A stretch of 64,000 nt of DNA from Paenibacillus sp. JCM 18996 (GCA_001313085.1 BBFE01000002.1:94437-158436); one strand, 5' to 3'. Counted from the stretch's first letter, positions 43,920 through 57,230 are shown. Translations and numbers: made by a program. The notes: generated by a model not told the origin, from the sequence alone.

Positions 43920-45814
43920 TGGCGCTCCTGGCTGCTACAACCTGGTTATAGTGCTCAAGGTAAACGAGAAGAATCGAAATATCCGCCGGGGTTACCCCGG
44001 AAATCCGAGAAGCCTGGCCGATGGAAATAGGCCGGATTTGGGAAAGCTTCTGCTTCGCTTCAATCGCGATCCCATGAATTTCTTCATACACAATATCGTC
44101 CGGGATTCTCTTCTTCTCCATTTTGCGAAGCCGTTCCACCTGCAGCAGCTGCTTCTCGATGTACCCGCTGTATTTGATCTGGATCTCCACCTGCTCCTTC
44201 ATTTCCTCAGTCAACTCTTCAGAAGACGGCGAGATTTGTTCGATCAAACGGTAAGGGACCTCCGGCCTGCGAAGGAGTGAAATCAGATCAACCGCATTAT
44301 TTAAAGGAGCAGAATTCACACCGGCCAAAATCTCCTGGACCTCCGGTTCAGGCCGCACTTTTGTTGTTTTCAAACGTTCGATTTCCCTCTCGACCAGCGC
44401 CTTTTTTCTGCAGAAACCGTTCGTAGCGCTCTTCAGAGATTAAGCCGATATCATGTCCGATCGGGGTCAAGCGAAGATCGGCATTGTCATGGCGAAGCAG
44501 CAGCCGGTATTCCGCACGGGAAGTCAATAACCGGTAAGGCTCGTTCGTTCCTTTGGTTACCAAATCATCGATAAGAACGCCGATGTACCCTTCCGAACGG
44601 TCGAGAATAACCGGCTCTTTCCCCAGCACTTTACACGCGGCATTAATGCCGGCCATAATGCCCTGTCCTGCGGCTTCCTCATATCCCGAAGTTCCATTGA
44701 TCTGCCTGCGGTAAATAAGCCGCTCACTTTCTTCGTTTCCAAAGAAGGATAGAGCTGCGTCGGCACAACCGCGTCGTATTCGATAGCATAGCCGGTGCGC
44801 ATCATTTCCACTTTTTCCAATCCGGGAATCGAACGCAAAATCTGCAGCTGAACGTCTTCCGGCATCGAGGTGGACAATCCTTGGACATAATATTCCGAAG
44901 TGGACTTTCCTTCCGGTTCAAGGAAGATCTGATGCTGCGGCTTGTCGCTGAAACGGACAATCTTATCTTCGATCGAAGGACAGTACCGCGGTCCCGTTCC
45001 TTCAATGGCACCGGAAAACATCGGCGCTCTATGAAGATTATCACTAATTATCTGATGAGTTTCAGCAGAAGTGTAGGTCAGCCAACAGGGAAGCTGTTCG
45101 TTCTTCCCTTCCGTCGTTTCATAAGAAAAAAAATTTCGGTTCTTCGTCACCCGGTTGAATTTGAGTCTTGGAAAAAAAATCGATTGTTTCTTTATGGACT
45201 CTCGGAGGCGTACCTGTTTTGAAACGGACCATTTCCAAGCCGAGAGATCTCAGCGATTCCGACAATTTCACCGAAGGCTGTTGATTGTTAGGGCCGCTCT
45301 CATACATAAGCTCGCCCATAATCACCTTCCCTCTAAGATAGGTTCCGGTAGTTACGACGACAGCTTTGGCCATGTAACGGGCGCCGGTTTTGGTGACAAC
45401 CCCTCTGCATTCCCCGTCCTCGACGATCAAATCTTCAACCATCCCTTGACGCATCGTCAGGTTTTGCTGCTTTTCTATCGTTTCCTTCATCATATGCTGG
45501 TACATAAATTTATCCGCCTGCGCGCGAAGCGCGTGGACGGCCGGCCCTTTACCGGTGTTCAACATTCTCATTTGAATATAAGTTTTATCGATATTTCGGC
45601 CCATTTCGCCGCCTAACGCGTCAATTTCCCTCACGACATGCCCTTTAGCCGGACCGCCGATCGACGGATTGCACGGCATGAAAGCGACCATATCCAAATT
45701 TAACGTCAGCAGCAAGGTGCTGCACCCCATACGGGCCGAGGCCAAAGCGGCTTCGACTCCCGCGTGCCCAGCGCCGATTACAATAACATCGTACTGGCCA
45801 GCTGTATAACTCAT
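43912..45814 (-). CDS. mnmG: tRNA uridine-5-carboxymethylaminomethyl synthesis enzyme MnmG (GidA)
   Basis: About 630 residues. FAD-binding [55 protein letters not shown] segment, TGTYLRGKV and C-terminal helical domain with [15 protein letters not shown]. Works with MnmE on U34 of tRNA. Breaks near 45127 (A8), 45171 (A8), 44690 (G/C), and 44401 (T7). In the usual mnmE-mnmG-rsmG order. Confidence 0.95.
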
Positions 45815-45850
45815 TCTATTTCCCTCCTATATTCAAACCGAATTCCAGGT

Positions 45851-47224
45851 TACTTTCCTAAACAGAACTGGGAAAAAAAATCTGATCGATCAGCGAATCT
45901 CCCGCCGTCTCTCCGATAATCTCTCCCAGCTGCTCCCATGCGGAACGGACATCAATTTGGATCATATCTATAGGCACAAAAGCATCGGCAGCCGTCAGCG
46001 CATCCTGCAAATGAGCTTTTGCCCCTTTTAACAGCGAAATATGCCTTACATTGCTTACATAAGAAAATTCGGCCGACTGTATCTTTCCCCCGAAAAAAAA
46101 TATCCGAGATCGACTTCTCCAAGTCGTCCGTCCCTCTGCCCTCGGCAATTGACATAAACACGATGTGCTGTTTTGAAAAAGCGGCATACACCCGGTCCAT
46201 ATCCAACTTCTGCGGCAGGTCGGTTTTATTGACGATCACAATCACCTGCCTGTGCCGCAGTTGCTCCATCAGTTTCACTTCGTCCGGCTGCAGCTCCTCC
46301 CCGTAATTGAGCACGAGAAGAATCAAGTCCGCTTCCGCAAGAGCGTTTTTTCGACCTTTCCACTCCGATTTGTTCCACCAAATCAGACGTTTCCCGAATG
46401 CCCGCCGTATCAAGGAGCCTCAGAGGGATACCGTTAACATTGACATACTCTTCTATTACATCTCGTGTCGTTCCCGGGATATCCGTGACGATTGCCCTGG
46501 CGTCTTGCGCCAAGGTGTTGAGCAGAGAAGATTTCCCCACGTTCGGTTTCCCTACAATGGCGGTGACGATGCCTTCTCTTAATATTTTGCCCTGATTGGC
46601 TGTATTTAACAAGTGGTCTATTTCCGCAATCGTGTCGGAGCAATGGCCTTTGATAAAAGAGTTCGTCAATTCTTCCACATCGTGCTCCGGGTAGTCAATG
46701 TTCACTTCAATGTGGGCCATCGTTTCCACCAAAGTATGGCGCAGTTCTTTTATCTTAAGAGAGAGCTTGCCTTCCACCTGCTTCATGGCGACAGTGAACG
46801 CTTTGTCCGATTTGGCGCGGATCAGGTCCATCACCGCTTCCGCCTGCGACAGGTCTATCCGCCCGTTAAGAAAGGCGCGCTTGGTGAATTCTCCCGGCTC
46901 CGCCAGACGAATGCCTTGCTGTAGCAGCAGGTCGAGCACCTTTTTTTACGGCGACGATTCCCCCATGGCAGCTCACTTCGACAACATCTTCTTTTGTAAA
47001 AGAGCGCGGCGCCTCATCACGGTAACCAAAACTTCCTCAATCCGTTCCCCTTGGTCCTTTATAAAACCATAGTGGACAGTATGCGTCGGAACTTGTGAAA
47101 GCTTTGTTTTTGAAGAGAATACCTTCTCCACAATCTCTACGGAGTCGTCCCCGCTCACCCGAATGACGGCAATTCCGCTTTCACCCAGCGGTGTCGTAAT
47201 CGCTGCAATCGTATCTTTTAACAT
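45851..47224 (-). CDS. mnmE: tRNA modification GTPase MnmE (TrmE)
   Basis: About 457 residues. N-terminal tetrahydrofolate-binding domain ([24 protein letters not shown]), helical region, GTPase domain with Walker [31 protein letters not shown] and NKTD, and the C-terminal Cys motif FCLGK. K+-stimulated GTPase partner of MnmG. Breaks near 47007, 46945 (T7), 46347 (T6), 46094 (A8) and 45872 (A8). Confidence 0.95.
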
Positions 47225-47364
47225 GTCACACCCCGATGTCTCAACAATCTCGATAACTCCTAAAATGAATCCGCCAAACAAGGTATGCCCCTCTCGCGCA
47301 GTGCATCGGACAACCCGTTAGAAAAAAAAGCAATGACAAAGTCATTGCGGCTGTTCGTTTCGCT

Positions 47365-47988
47365 CTATTTGGCGGCGATTACAATCCTGCGGTTCGGTTC
47401 TTCGCCTTTGCTGTAAGTCTTCACCTGAGGATGGTTCTGAAGCTGGGCATGAATTATTTTGCGTTCCTGGGCAGACATCGGTTCCAAGGTGACTTCTTTC
47501 TTGGTACGAATCACTCTCGAAGCCAGCTTGACGGACAGTTCCTCCAAAGTCTTCTTTCTTCGTTCCCGAAAATTCTCCGCGTCCAGCAGAATCCTCACAT
47601 GCTTGTCCGAATAGCGGTTGGCCACGATATTGATCAAATATTGAAGGGCATCCAAAGTTTGTCCCCTTCTGCCGATCAATATACCTAGCTCCTTGCCGTT
47701 CAGATGCAGGATTGTCTCATCCCTGCTCATTTGCTCCTCAATGTTGACTGTCAAATCCATGGACTCAAACACATCGAGCAAAAAACTGCTTGGCTTCTTC
47801 CATCGCGTCCGGCAGTCTTTCCAGTTCCACTTTCGCTTCCTTAGTCCCAAAAAAAACCGAACAACCCTTTTGCCGGCTGCTGGAGTATATTAATTTTCAC
47901 TTTTTTTCTTCGGTGGTTTGAAGCTGAAGCAATCCTGCCTCAACGGCAAGTTTTATTGTTTTGCCCGTAACCACAACTTTTTTTTCAT
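47365..47988 (-). CDS. jag: RNA-binding protein Jag/KhpB (SpoIIIJ-associated)
   Basis: About 205 residues. Jag_N domain (KVVVTGKTIKLAVEAGLLQL, LQQPAKGLFG), KH domain with GILIGRRGQTLDALQYL, and R3H domain with SAQERKIIHAQLQNH. Single-stranded RNA-binding regulator of cell elongation. ATG 47988 lies four bases after yidC. Breaks near 47981 (T9), 47900 (T7), 47853 (A7) and 47781. Confidence 0.92.
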
Positions 47989-47992
47989 TCGA

Positions 47993-48757
47993 TTAGCCAC
48001 CCTTATTTTGAGGTTTACCGTCTTTCTGAGGTTTACCGTAAATAAAATAAGTTTGCACAATGGTGAACGTATTGCTGAATATCCAGTAAAGCGGCAGTGC
48101 GGAAGCGAAGTTCATCGACATCACAAAAAAATCAGCACCGGAAAAAATGAACATAATATTCTGCATCGGATTGTTCATCTGCGGCTGTGAAGCTGTCATC
48201 ACTTTCTGCTGGATATATGTTGTCACTGCTGCAATGGCCGGAAGCACATAATAAGGATCCGGTTTGCCAAGCTGCATCCAAAGAAAAGAATGCTCATAGA
48301 TCGAGCCGTTGCGCACTATCGCGTTGTAAAGAGCAATCAGGATCGGCATTTGGATGAACAGCGGAAGACATCCGGCCATCGGATTGACGCCGTGGGTCTG
48401 GAAAAGTTTCATGGTTTCTTCCTGCTGCTTTTTTCGGATCATCCTTGTACTTGTCCTTAAGCTTCTTCATCTCCGGCTGGAGCGCCTGCATCGCTTTGGA
48501 GCTTTTGTATTGCTTTAATGTAAGAGGCAGGATGATCAGACGCACAATAATGGTTAAAGCCATGATAGCTAAGCCGTACTCTCCCCCGAAAAGACCGGCG
48601 AACCAGTCCAGACTCTGCGATAAAGGCCATACGAAATAACGATCCCAAATGCCGTTTTCCGGATTGATCGGCGAATTGTTAGCGCTGGGACTGCACCCGG
48701 ACACCATCAAAACTATTAATAAAAAAAGGGCAGGAACGGAAGCAATCGACGAGTCAA
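47993..48757 (-). CDS. yidC: Membrane protein insertase YidC/SpoIIIJ
   Basis: About 253 residues. Lipoprotein signal with lipobox LMVSGC, then the YidC core: GLAIMALTIIVRLIILPLTL with the conserved Arg, FQTHGVNPMAGCLPLFIQMP, and two more helices, ending in a basic tail. TTG 48757 after GGAGG. Breaks near 48720 (A7), 48433 (T6) and 48125 (A7; FIFPVLIFFVSMNFASALPL). The Bacillus-type short YidC lacks the big periplasmic domain. Confidence 0.95.
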
Positions 48758-48896
48758 AGTGAAATCCTCCTAAATATTCTTATCCAAGCTAAACTATACC
48801 ACAACATACGTTTCAAAGAAAAGTTGGTTGCGGATTGCATTTTTTATGAATTTTGTTCATGATTCCGTCGATCGCCTGTTCACTCCCTCCGAACCT

Positions 48897-49244
48897 TTAT
48901 TTTTTGCTGAATAAGGAAGCCTTCTTCAAGACATGCTTGAGGCTTCTCTCCATGTCCGCGTACTCCATGCCGGCCACCGGTTTTCTAGCAATTACGACGA
49001 AATCAAAGTTAGAAGCGATAGAATCCGCGTTCAGGCGCACAATCTCTTTCATCATCCGGCGTAAGCGGTTTCGGACCACGGCGTTTCCTATCTTCTTGGA
49101 TACCGAAACTCCAAGCCGGAAAGTTTCCTGATCCGGACGCGCCAAATAATAAACCGCGAATTGTTGGTTCGCCGTAGATTTGCCGTAACGATACACCTTG
49201 TTGAAATCTTCTCTTTTGGTCAGCCGATGCTCTTTTTTCCACAA
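48897..49244 (-). CDS. rnpA: Ribonuclease P protein component
   Basis: Intact, about 115 residues. KREDFNKVYRYGKS, RLGVSVSKKIGNAVVRNRLR and RLMKE-like helix are the RNase P protein hallmarks. The start is TTG 49244 in the raw frame; if the A6 near 49231 is five, a GTG two bases on would start MEKEHRLTKRED. Unusually far from rpmH: 995 bases instead of about 100-150. Confidence 0.95.
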   Translation of the reverse strand: MWKKEHRLTKREDFNKVYRYGKSTANQQFAVYYLARPDQETFRLGVSVSKKIGNAVVRNRLRRMMKEIVRLNADSIASNFDFVVIARKPVAGMEYADMERSLKHVLKKASLFSKK

Positions 49245-50204
49245 TCAAGTCTCCATAAATAAAAAAAAGAATAAGGCAGGCCGCAGCTCTCTGCACTTCT
49301 AGTTTTAACAAAAAAAACCGCCTTCCCTAAACCAGCGGCAGCCAAGGATTCAGTCGATATTCATCATATCGCAGGGACCTTGTCGATCAATAGCATAATC
49401 GTGTTTTCTCTACAACCATTGGTAGTAAGTTACAAAGTAATCAGAGTTCATGAGGCTCCACGTCACCTATAAGAACATGGATTCAATGCCGGGGTGTCGT
49501 GCCGCTATTGATGTCGGCCGTGTTGAGTTAAGCGGCGGGAACGGACACCAAAGGCGGAATGGAAATTTTCCACCGTGGCCTTTTTTTCCCTTCTTGCATC
49601 TACTCCGATATGTCTTCACGTTTCCGGCGTTTCGCTGACACTTCCCGGCCCTGTTTCCCGCTTCTACACCAACTTTTTTTCCCGACTTCCCTCGTTCCGT
49701 GCTATTCCCTAACACTTCCCGAATTTAAAGGAATTTTATGCTGCTATTGCGATATTTCCCGGTTATTGCCCGGAATTAACGTACTGTGCTGCCGTTATTA
49801 TCGCCAAAAAACGCCGCTCTGGGTGGATAAATACCCTGTTTGCTCAAACTAGCGGAACTTCATTCCGTTAATATCACACGGGGAGCGGCAAATCTGAGAA
49901 TAACGGAATAAAATTCCGCTATCGCCGTAAATGCACCATTCGCAGTAGTTGTTGCCTCTTCACATAGTCCCTTACCCTGCAGAGAGCAGGCCTCCCTTGA
50001 AACAGCTGCCTGACCTCTCCAGCCGTAATAACAAGTAGGGACAAAATTTTCATTAATCGGTCAGCTGCTCCACGGAATGCATGTCTTATCTTTTTAAAAA
50101 AAACTTATACCGGATTAGCGCCCGGGCTTAAAGACAGGTTTTCTTGGTAATGAAAGCTTCATTTCGCTGTAATCCTTCAGTAAACTTTAACTTCTTTAAC
50201 GTTA
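49245..50204. other. Long gene-free spacer between rnpA and rpmH
   Basis: About 960 bases with no supported gene; the best frames are below 100 codons and unrecognised. The left part has a hairpin-like purine/pyrimidine mosaic, and 49.73-49.93 kb carries repeats related to 26.2 kb. Such a spacer would separate rnpA from the rpmH transcript. Confidence 0.5.
49728..49935. repeat. Intergenic repeat cluster, copies B-D
   Basis: Contains copy B (49730-49850), sharing ordered blocks with 26.2 kb, followed by two shorter units: AGCGGAACTTCATTCCGTTA and AACGGAATAAAATTCCGCTA. Each short unit is an imperfect palindrome GGAAnnnnATTCCG, in opposite orientation to each other, and may fold as hairpins. 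Confidence 0.65.
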
Positions 50205-50233
50205 AGAAAAAAAAGACCACTCAAAGTGGTCTT
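50205..50233 (-). terminator. rpmH terminator
   Basis: AAGACCACT TTG AGTGGTCTT followed by T6 on the minus strand, directly after rpmH. Confidence 0.9.
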
Positions 50234-50239
50234 CGTTAG

Positions 50240-50374
50240 TTACGCGCTAAGCACTTTTCTTCCCTTCAGGCGACGAGCAGCAAGGACTTTACGACCATTC
50301 TTAGTGCCCATTCTCTTACGGAATCCGTGAACTTTCTTACGCTTTCTTACATTCGGTTTAAATGTAGGTCTCAT
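50240..50374 (-). CDS. rpmH: Ribosomal protein bL34
   Basis: 44 residues, the full family length: [20 protein letters not shown], then [20 protein letters not shown] and VLSA. Intact. GGAGGTG before ATG 50374. It diverges from dnaA across the left half of oriC, as in nearly all Firmicutes. Too short for a standard frame scan. Confidence 0.97.
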   Translation of the reverse strand: MRPTFKPNVRKRKKVHGFRKRMGTKNGRKVLAARRLKGRKVLSA

Positions 50375-50489
50375 CTATCGCACCTCCTTGAGGATAACCA
50401 TCTCCCAAAAAAATACCTTTATCAATTAAACCACCTCCGTGCCCGGAAGTCAAGAAAAAAAATGTAATGGCACAATATACCGCTGGGAA

Positions 50490-50780
50490 GCTGTGAATAA
50501 GTTTTTTTAATAAAAAAGTAGAATGCCGTCGAAATATAAACAATTTATAAACAATATGTAGTGGTGTAGATAAAAAAAATATACACAAGGTATGGAAGTT
50601 GTGGATAAAACAAAACAATTCATTGATTAATAAGGAGGTATTTGTTATATTAATAGTGTTTTCTCTGTGGATATACTCCGATAATCCTCTGATTTATCAA
50701 CAGACTGTGGATAACTATGTGAACAATTTCTCCTCATATAGAACAACTCATTTCAACAATCTCTGATGTTTGTGGATAAA
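50490..50780. other. oriC left part: DnaA-box cluster upstream of dnaA
   Basis: TGTGNATAA (complement of TTATNCACA) occurs exactly at 50492-50500, 50600-50608, 50706-50714 and 50771-50779. Near matches lie at 50565-50573, 50666-50674 and 50694-50702. This is the incA/B-like half of a bipartite Firmicute origin and also the autoregulatory dnaA promoter region. Confidence 0.9.
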
Positions 50781-50859
50781 ATTCGACAAAAGATTTAGTT
50801 GCGTTCCTCCGCATCCGGCTCAAGCCACATCGTTAATATTCAAAGGAGTGAAGCTACCT

Positions 50860-52211
50860 GTGGAAAGCCATATCAGCGATAAATGGCAGCAGATTCTTTC
50901 TATCATACAAACTAAAGTAAGCAAACCGAGCTATGACACATGGCTTAAATCCACAAAAGCGACCGTGTTTACCGACACCCATATCGTCATCTGCGCCCCG
51001 AACGTTTTCGCCAAAGAATGGCTGGAAGGCCGCTACGCCAAAATGATCGCTTCGACGATCTATGAATTTTTTAGGCAAACATGTTGATGTCAGCATTATT
51101 GTCGAAGACGAGCAGAAAGCGAACCTTTCGTCTAACCAGGCTGCTGCGGCACCCGTGAAACCGCCGGCGACCCTTCAGGAAGAGCTTCTTCCCATATGAT
51201 GAATTCCCGTTACACGTTCGACACGTTCGTCATAGGATCAGGAAACCGGTTTGCCCACGCCGCCTCTCTTGCAGTTGCGGAAGCGCCTGCCAAAGCGTAT
51301 AACCCGCTGTTTTTTGTACGGAGGCGTAGGGCTCGGCAAAACCCATTTGATGCACGCTATCGGCCATTATGTTCTTGAACATGAACCGGATGCAAGAGTG
51401 CTTTACATCTCGTCCGAGAAATTTACAAACGAATTTATTAACGCGATACGCGACAACCGTGGCGAAAGCTTTCGCAACAAGTACCGCAATATCGACGTTC
51501 TTCTTATAGATGATATTCAGTTCCTGGCTGGAAAAGAACAGACGCAGGAAGAATTTTTCCATACCTTTAACGCGCTTCACGAAGAAGGAAAGCAGATCAT
51601 TATTTCGAGCGACCGGCCACCCAAAGAGATACCCACATTGGAAGAACGGCTTCGTTCCCGTTTCGAATGGGGACTCATCACCGATATCCAGCCTCCGGAT
51701 TTGGAGACGCGGATCGCCATTCTGCGCAAAAAAAAGCGAAAGCCGAGAATTTGGACATACCGAACGAAGCTATGGTGTACATAGCCAACCAGATCGATAC
51801 CAACATCAGGGAATTGGAAGGCGCATTAATTCGGGTAGTGGCATTCTCCTCCCTGATCAATCAGGATATTACGGTGAACCTGGCCGCCGATGCGCTGAAG
51901 GACATTATTCCTTCTTCGAGGCCGAAAGTGATTACCATTCAGGATATCCAGCAAAAAAGTGGGCGAGTTTTATGGAATGAAAATCGAGGATTTCCGGGCC
52001 CGCAAACGGACCAAAGCGGTTGCTTTTCCGAGGCAGGTGGCTATGTTCCTGGCGCGGGAGATGACCGATTTCTCGCTGCCCAAGATCGGCGAAGCATTCG
52101 GTGGCAGGGACCATACGACGGTCATACACGCCCATGAGAAAATTTCGACTACGTTAAAAAAACGATCAGGAGCTGTATAAGATCATCCACAATCTGACCG
52201 AAAAAAATTAA
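50860..52211 (+). CDS. dnaA: Chromosomal replication initiator DnaA
   Basis: About 450 residues. Domain I ([14 protein letters not shown]), linker, AAA+ domain with Walker [16 protein letters not shown] and Walker [15 protein letters not shown], sensor II region, and domain IV with the DNA-binding signature [18 protein letters not shown] 50860 or 50848 both fit AAAGGAG at 50842-50848. Breaks: T6 near 51070, one missing C near 51195, T6 near 51310, A8 51727-51734, A6 51951-51956, A7 52156-52162. The stop depends on A7 at 52201-52207. Confidence 0.96.
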
Positions 52212-52224
52212 AAAAATCCTACGC

Positions 52225-52390
52225 TGTAGCAGTTATGCACAAGTGAATAATTTTATACGTGAGCCTATACACAGCTTGTACACATGTGGATAGGCTCGCT
52301 GTTTGTGCTTTACACAGACATATCCACATATCCAGAGGCCCTACTATTATTACTACTAAAAAAAAAGGTATTATTAATATAATATGCTTT
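52225..52390. other. oriC right part: DnaA boxes, DnaA-trio and unwinding element
   Basis: Between dnaA and dnaN lie TTATGCACA (52233-52241, exact) and near-matches at 52285-52293 and 52320-52328. Then CTACTATTATTACTACTAA (52341-52359), a run of TAG/TAC-type triplets as in the DnaA-trio of the basal unwinding system, and an A/T-rich stretch to 52387. This is where strand opening should occur. Confidence 0.85.
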
Positions 52391-52423
52391 ACAGCAATTC
52401 ATAGAACCGGTAGGAGTGAAATC

Positions 52424-53572
52424 ATGAAATTCACGGTATTGAAAGATTTTTTTGAACGAATCGATACAGCATGTTTCCAAAGCGATATCGAGCCGTACGA
52501 CGATCCCCATCCTAAGCGGGATTAAAATAGATGCAGACGCCGGCGGAATCACCTTAACCGCAAGCGATACCGACATATCGATCCAAAGCCGTATTCCCAA
52601 TGAACAGCAAGGCATGTCCATTATTGAGCTGCAGCAAAAAAAGGAAGCGTAGTGCTTCCCGCCAAATTTTTTTCGTGGAAATGACCCGCAAGCTGCCTTC
52701 GCAATCGATCGAAATCGAAGTCAAGGAAAGCTTTCAGACCACGATCCGCTCTGGATCGTCCGAAGTGCAGCTGATGGGTCTCGACCCCGAAGAATATCCG
52801 CTGCTCCCCAAAATCGAAGACAACAAAATGTTCAGCATTCCAAGCGACCTTCTTAAAGCCATGATCAGGCAAACTTCCTTTGCGGTGTCCACCAATGAAA
52901 GCATTCCGGTTCTGACCGGCGTGCTGTGGAACGTTTCCGGCGGTGAAATGAAGCTCATCGCCTGCGACCGGCATCGGCTGGCCACGAGAGAAGCAAAGAT
53001 AGGCGGCGATCCGGATTTCAGCTTTAACAATATCGTGATTTCGGGAAAAAACGCTGAACGAACTTAGCAAAATCCTGCCCGACCAGAATTCCTTGATCGA
53101 TGTCGTTATATCGGACAACCAGGTTCTGTTCAAAATCCATAGCATTCTATTCTATACACGTGTTCTGGACGGAACCTATCCGGATACGACGAAGTTGATC
53201 CCGCAATCTTTTCAGACCGAGCTTGTAGTAAATACGAAGGAATTGGCCGAAGCTATCGATAGAGCTTATCTGCTATCCAGAGAAGATAAGACCAATATTG
53301 TCAAGTTGGTGATGAAGGAGGACCAGACGATTGAAATTTCCTCCAGCTCCTCGGAACTGGGCAGAGTAACCGAGCAGATCAAGGCGCAGGCCCTGACGGG
53401 AGAGCTGCTCAGAATTTCTTTTAACTCCAAGTATATGCTGGATTCTTTAAAAGTCATCGACAGCCATTCAATCCGCATGAGCTTCACCGGATCGATGCAG
53501 CCGATTATTATTAAACCGGATGACGATTCAAGCATTCTCCAGCTGATCCTTCCATACCGGACTACAAACTGA
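52424..53572 (+). CDS. dnaN: DNA polymerase III beta sliding clamp
   Basis: About 380 residues of the three-domain clamp: SSRTTIPILSGIKID, SDTDISIQSRIP, GVLWNVSGGEMKLIACDRHR, and C-terminal SIRMSFTGSMQPIIIKP with the usual ending ILPYR. ATG 52424 with AGGAG. Breaks: T7 52447-52453 (six gives DFLNESIQHV), A7 52636-52642, T7 near 52670 and A6 near 53045. Confidence 0.96.
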
Positions 53573-53583
53573 GAGGAAACGCA

Positions 53584-53798
53584 ATGAAGAAAATATCGAT
53601 TCACACCGATTACATTACTCTGGGGCAATTTCTTAAACTCGCGGACTGCATTTCCACCGGGGGGCAGGCGAAGGGCTTCTTGATGGAAACGGCGATCCGG
53701 GTAAATGGAGAACCGGAGAACCGCAGAGGAAAGAAGCTTGTGCCGGGAGATCAGGTCAAGGTGGAAGCTGCGGCGAATTCGAAGTCGTGCCGGGATAG
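53584..53798 (+). CDS. yaaA: S4-domain protein YaaA (RlbA)
   Basis: About 71 residues: ITLGQFLKLADCISTGGQAK, RVNGEPENRRGKKL and PGDQVKV make the S4 RNA-binding fold. A missing G near 53767 shifts the end; restoring it gives EGCGEFEVVPG and TAG 53798. Sits between dnaN and recF as in all Bacillales; linked to 50S assembly in relatives. Confidence 0.92.
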
Positions 53799-53838
53799 CC
53801 AGCCGCGGATTTTCCGGACGGGCGCAGGAGGATTGACG

Positions 53839-54958
53839 TTGTTTTTTTTAAAAAAATAGGTTTAAGCCACTACAGGAATTACGCGGAATTCGAACTGTCG
53901 ACGCAAGCGCGGATCAACATATTCATAGGTCCCAACGCCCAAGGAAAAAAACCAATCTTCTCGAATCCATGTTTGTACTCGCCTTGACCAAATCCCACAG
54001 AACTCATCAGGACAAAGAGCTCATCCAGTGGGGGGAGGCAGCGTGCAGAATTACGGGGGAAGTCGATAAGAAGTACGGCGAGTACAAGCTGGATTTGACG
54101 ATTTCAGGCCAAGGGAAAAAGGCGCGAATCAACGGTCTGGAGCAAAAAAAAGCTGAGCGGATTCATCGGTTCCGTCAATGTCGTCATGTTTGCGCCTGAG
54201 GATTTGGAGATTGTGAAAGGGAATCCTGGCATAAGACGGCGTTTTCTAGATATGGAGATCGGCCAGATACAACCCTCATATCTTTACGACTTGAATCAAT
54301 ACCATAAAATCGTCACCCAGAGAAACAATCTGCTCAAGCAAATGTGGAATAAACAAGAGAACGGCCAGGCATTGTTGGAAATATGGAATGAACAGCTCGC
54401 CGCGCACAGTATTAAAATTATGAAAAAAGCGTCAAAGCTTTATAAAGAAGCTGGAGCTGTGGGCGGAAAGCATTCATTCCGGCATTACGAACGGCAAAGA
54501 AAAAACTCCGGCTCGATTACCGGCCGTCCTTCGAAATCGGGGAGACAGCAGATGATTCTGTCTTATTTGAGCGTTTTATGGTAAAGTTATCACAGATTAA
54601 AGAGCAGGAGCTTCGTAGGGGTGCAACCTTGGTTGGACCCCATCGCGATGATATGCTGTTTCACATTAACGATAAAGAAGTGCAGACTTTCGGATCCCAA
54701 GGACAGCAGAGGACTGCCGCGCTGTCCATCAAACTTGCGGAGATCGAATTGATTCGCGAAGAAGTCGGGGAATATCCGGTCCTGCTGCTGGACGATGTGC
54801 TATCGGAACTGGATGAGTACCGCCAGATGCAGCTGATCGAGACGTTCCAGGAGAAGGTCCAGACCTTTATTACCACTACCGGTATGCAAAATATCGATCT
54901 TCATAAATTTCATGACGCCGCCGTCTTCCAGGTGCGTAACGGCACTGTAATGCTTTGA
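53839..54958 (+). CDS. recF: DNA replication and repair protein RecF
   Basis: About 372 residues. Walker A in FIGPNAQGKTNLLES, AKSHRT-like ALTKSHRTHQDKEL, VMFAPEDLEIVKGNP, signature GSQGQQRTAALSIKLAE and Walker B LLLDDVLSELD. ABC-type ATPase loading RecA at gaps. TTG 53839 after AGGAGG. Breaks near 53841-53857 (T and A runs), 53945 (A6-7), 54144 (A8) and 54435/54500. Confidence 0.95.
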
Positions 54959-54983
54959 TCTCTGATAGGAGGGCTGAAGAGGA

Positions 54984-55235
54984 ATGTTTATTCATTTAGG
55001 CGGAGAGAAGATTGTCAGGGCATCTGAATTAATCGCTATTTTTTTGACTTATCCATCGAAAAAATCATCCAGGATTTCAAAGCAGTTTATTTCCAACGCC
55101 GTCAAAGAAAAGAGCATCGAAGTGATCGGGGAGGAAGAAAGTAAATCGCTTGTCGTTACTGAGGGCAAAGTTTATTATTCTCCCATTTCATCGGCAACTC
55201 TTAAGAAACGGGCCCATCAATTGATTACTAACTGA
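54984..55235 (+). CDS. remB: Extracellular matrix regulator RemB (YaaB)
   Basis: About 83 residues; MFIHLGGEKIVRASELIAIF, then PISSATLKKRAHQL are family signatures. The frame looks open, but the middle reads FLTYPSKKSS where relatives have FDLS..KSS. T7 at 55039-55045 (five expected, +2) and A6 at 55059-55064 (five expected, +1) cancel; correcting both gives IFDLSIEKSSRISKQF. Small DNA- or nucleoid-associated activator of matrix genes in Bacillus. Confidence 0.9.
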   Translation: MFIHLGGEKIVRASELIAIFLTYPSKKSSRISKQFISNAVKEKSIEVIGEEESKSLVVTEGKVYYSPISSATLKKRAHQLITN

Positions 55236-55259
55236 TCAGGAAAAGTAGGTGTGAAGCAC

Positions 55260-57173
<1,914 letters not shown>

Positions 57174-57193
57174 AGAGCTTTTAAAAAAAACTT

Positions 57194-57230
57194 GGGACTT
57201 TGCCGTCAGCGACGGCAGGTCCTATTTTTT
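57194..57230 (+). terminator. gyrB terminator
   Basis: GGGACTTTGCCGTC and GACGGCAGGTCC pair around AGC, followed by TATTTTTTG. Confidence 0.8.

Noticed and set aside
49450..49852. Short frames in the rnpA-rpmH spacer
   Set aside because: They overlap palindromic repeats, lack RBS and show no family resemblance.
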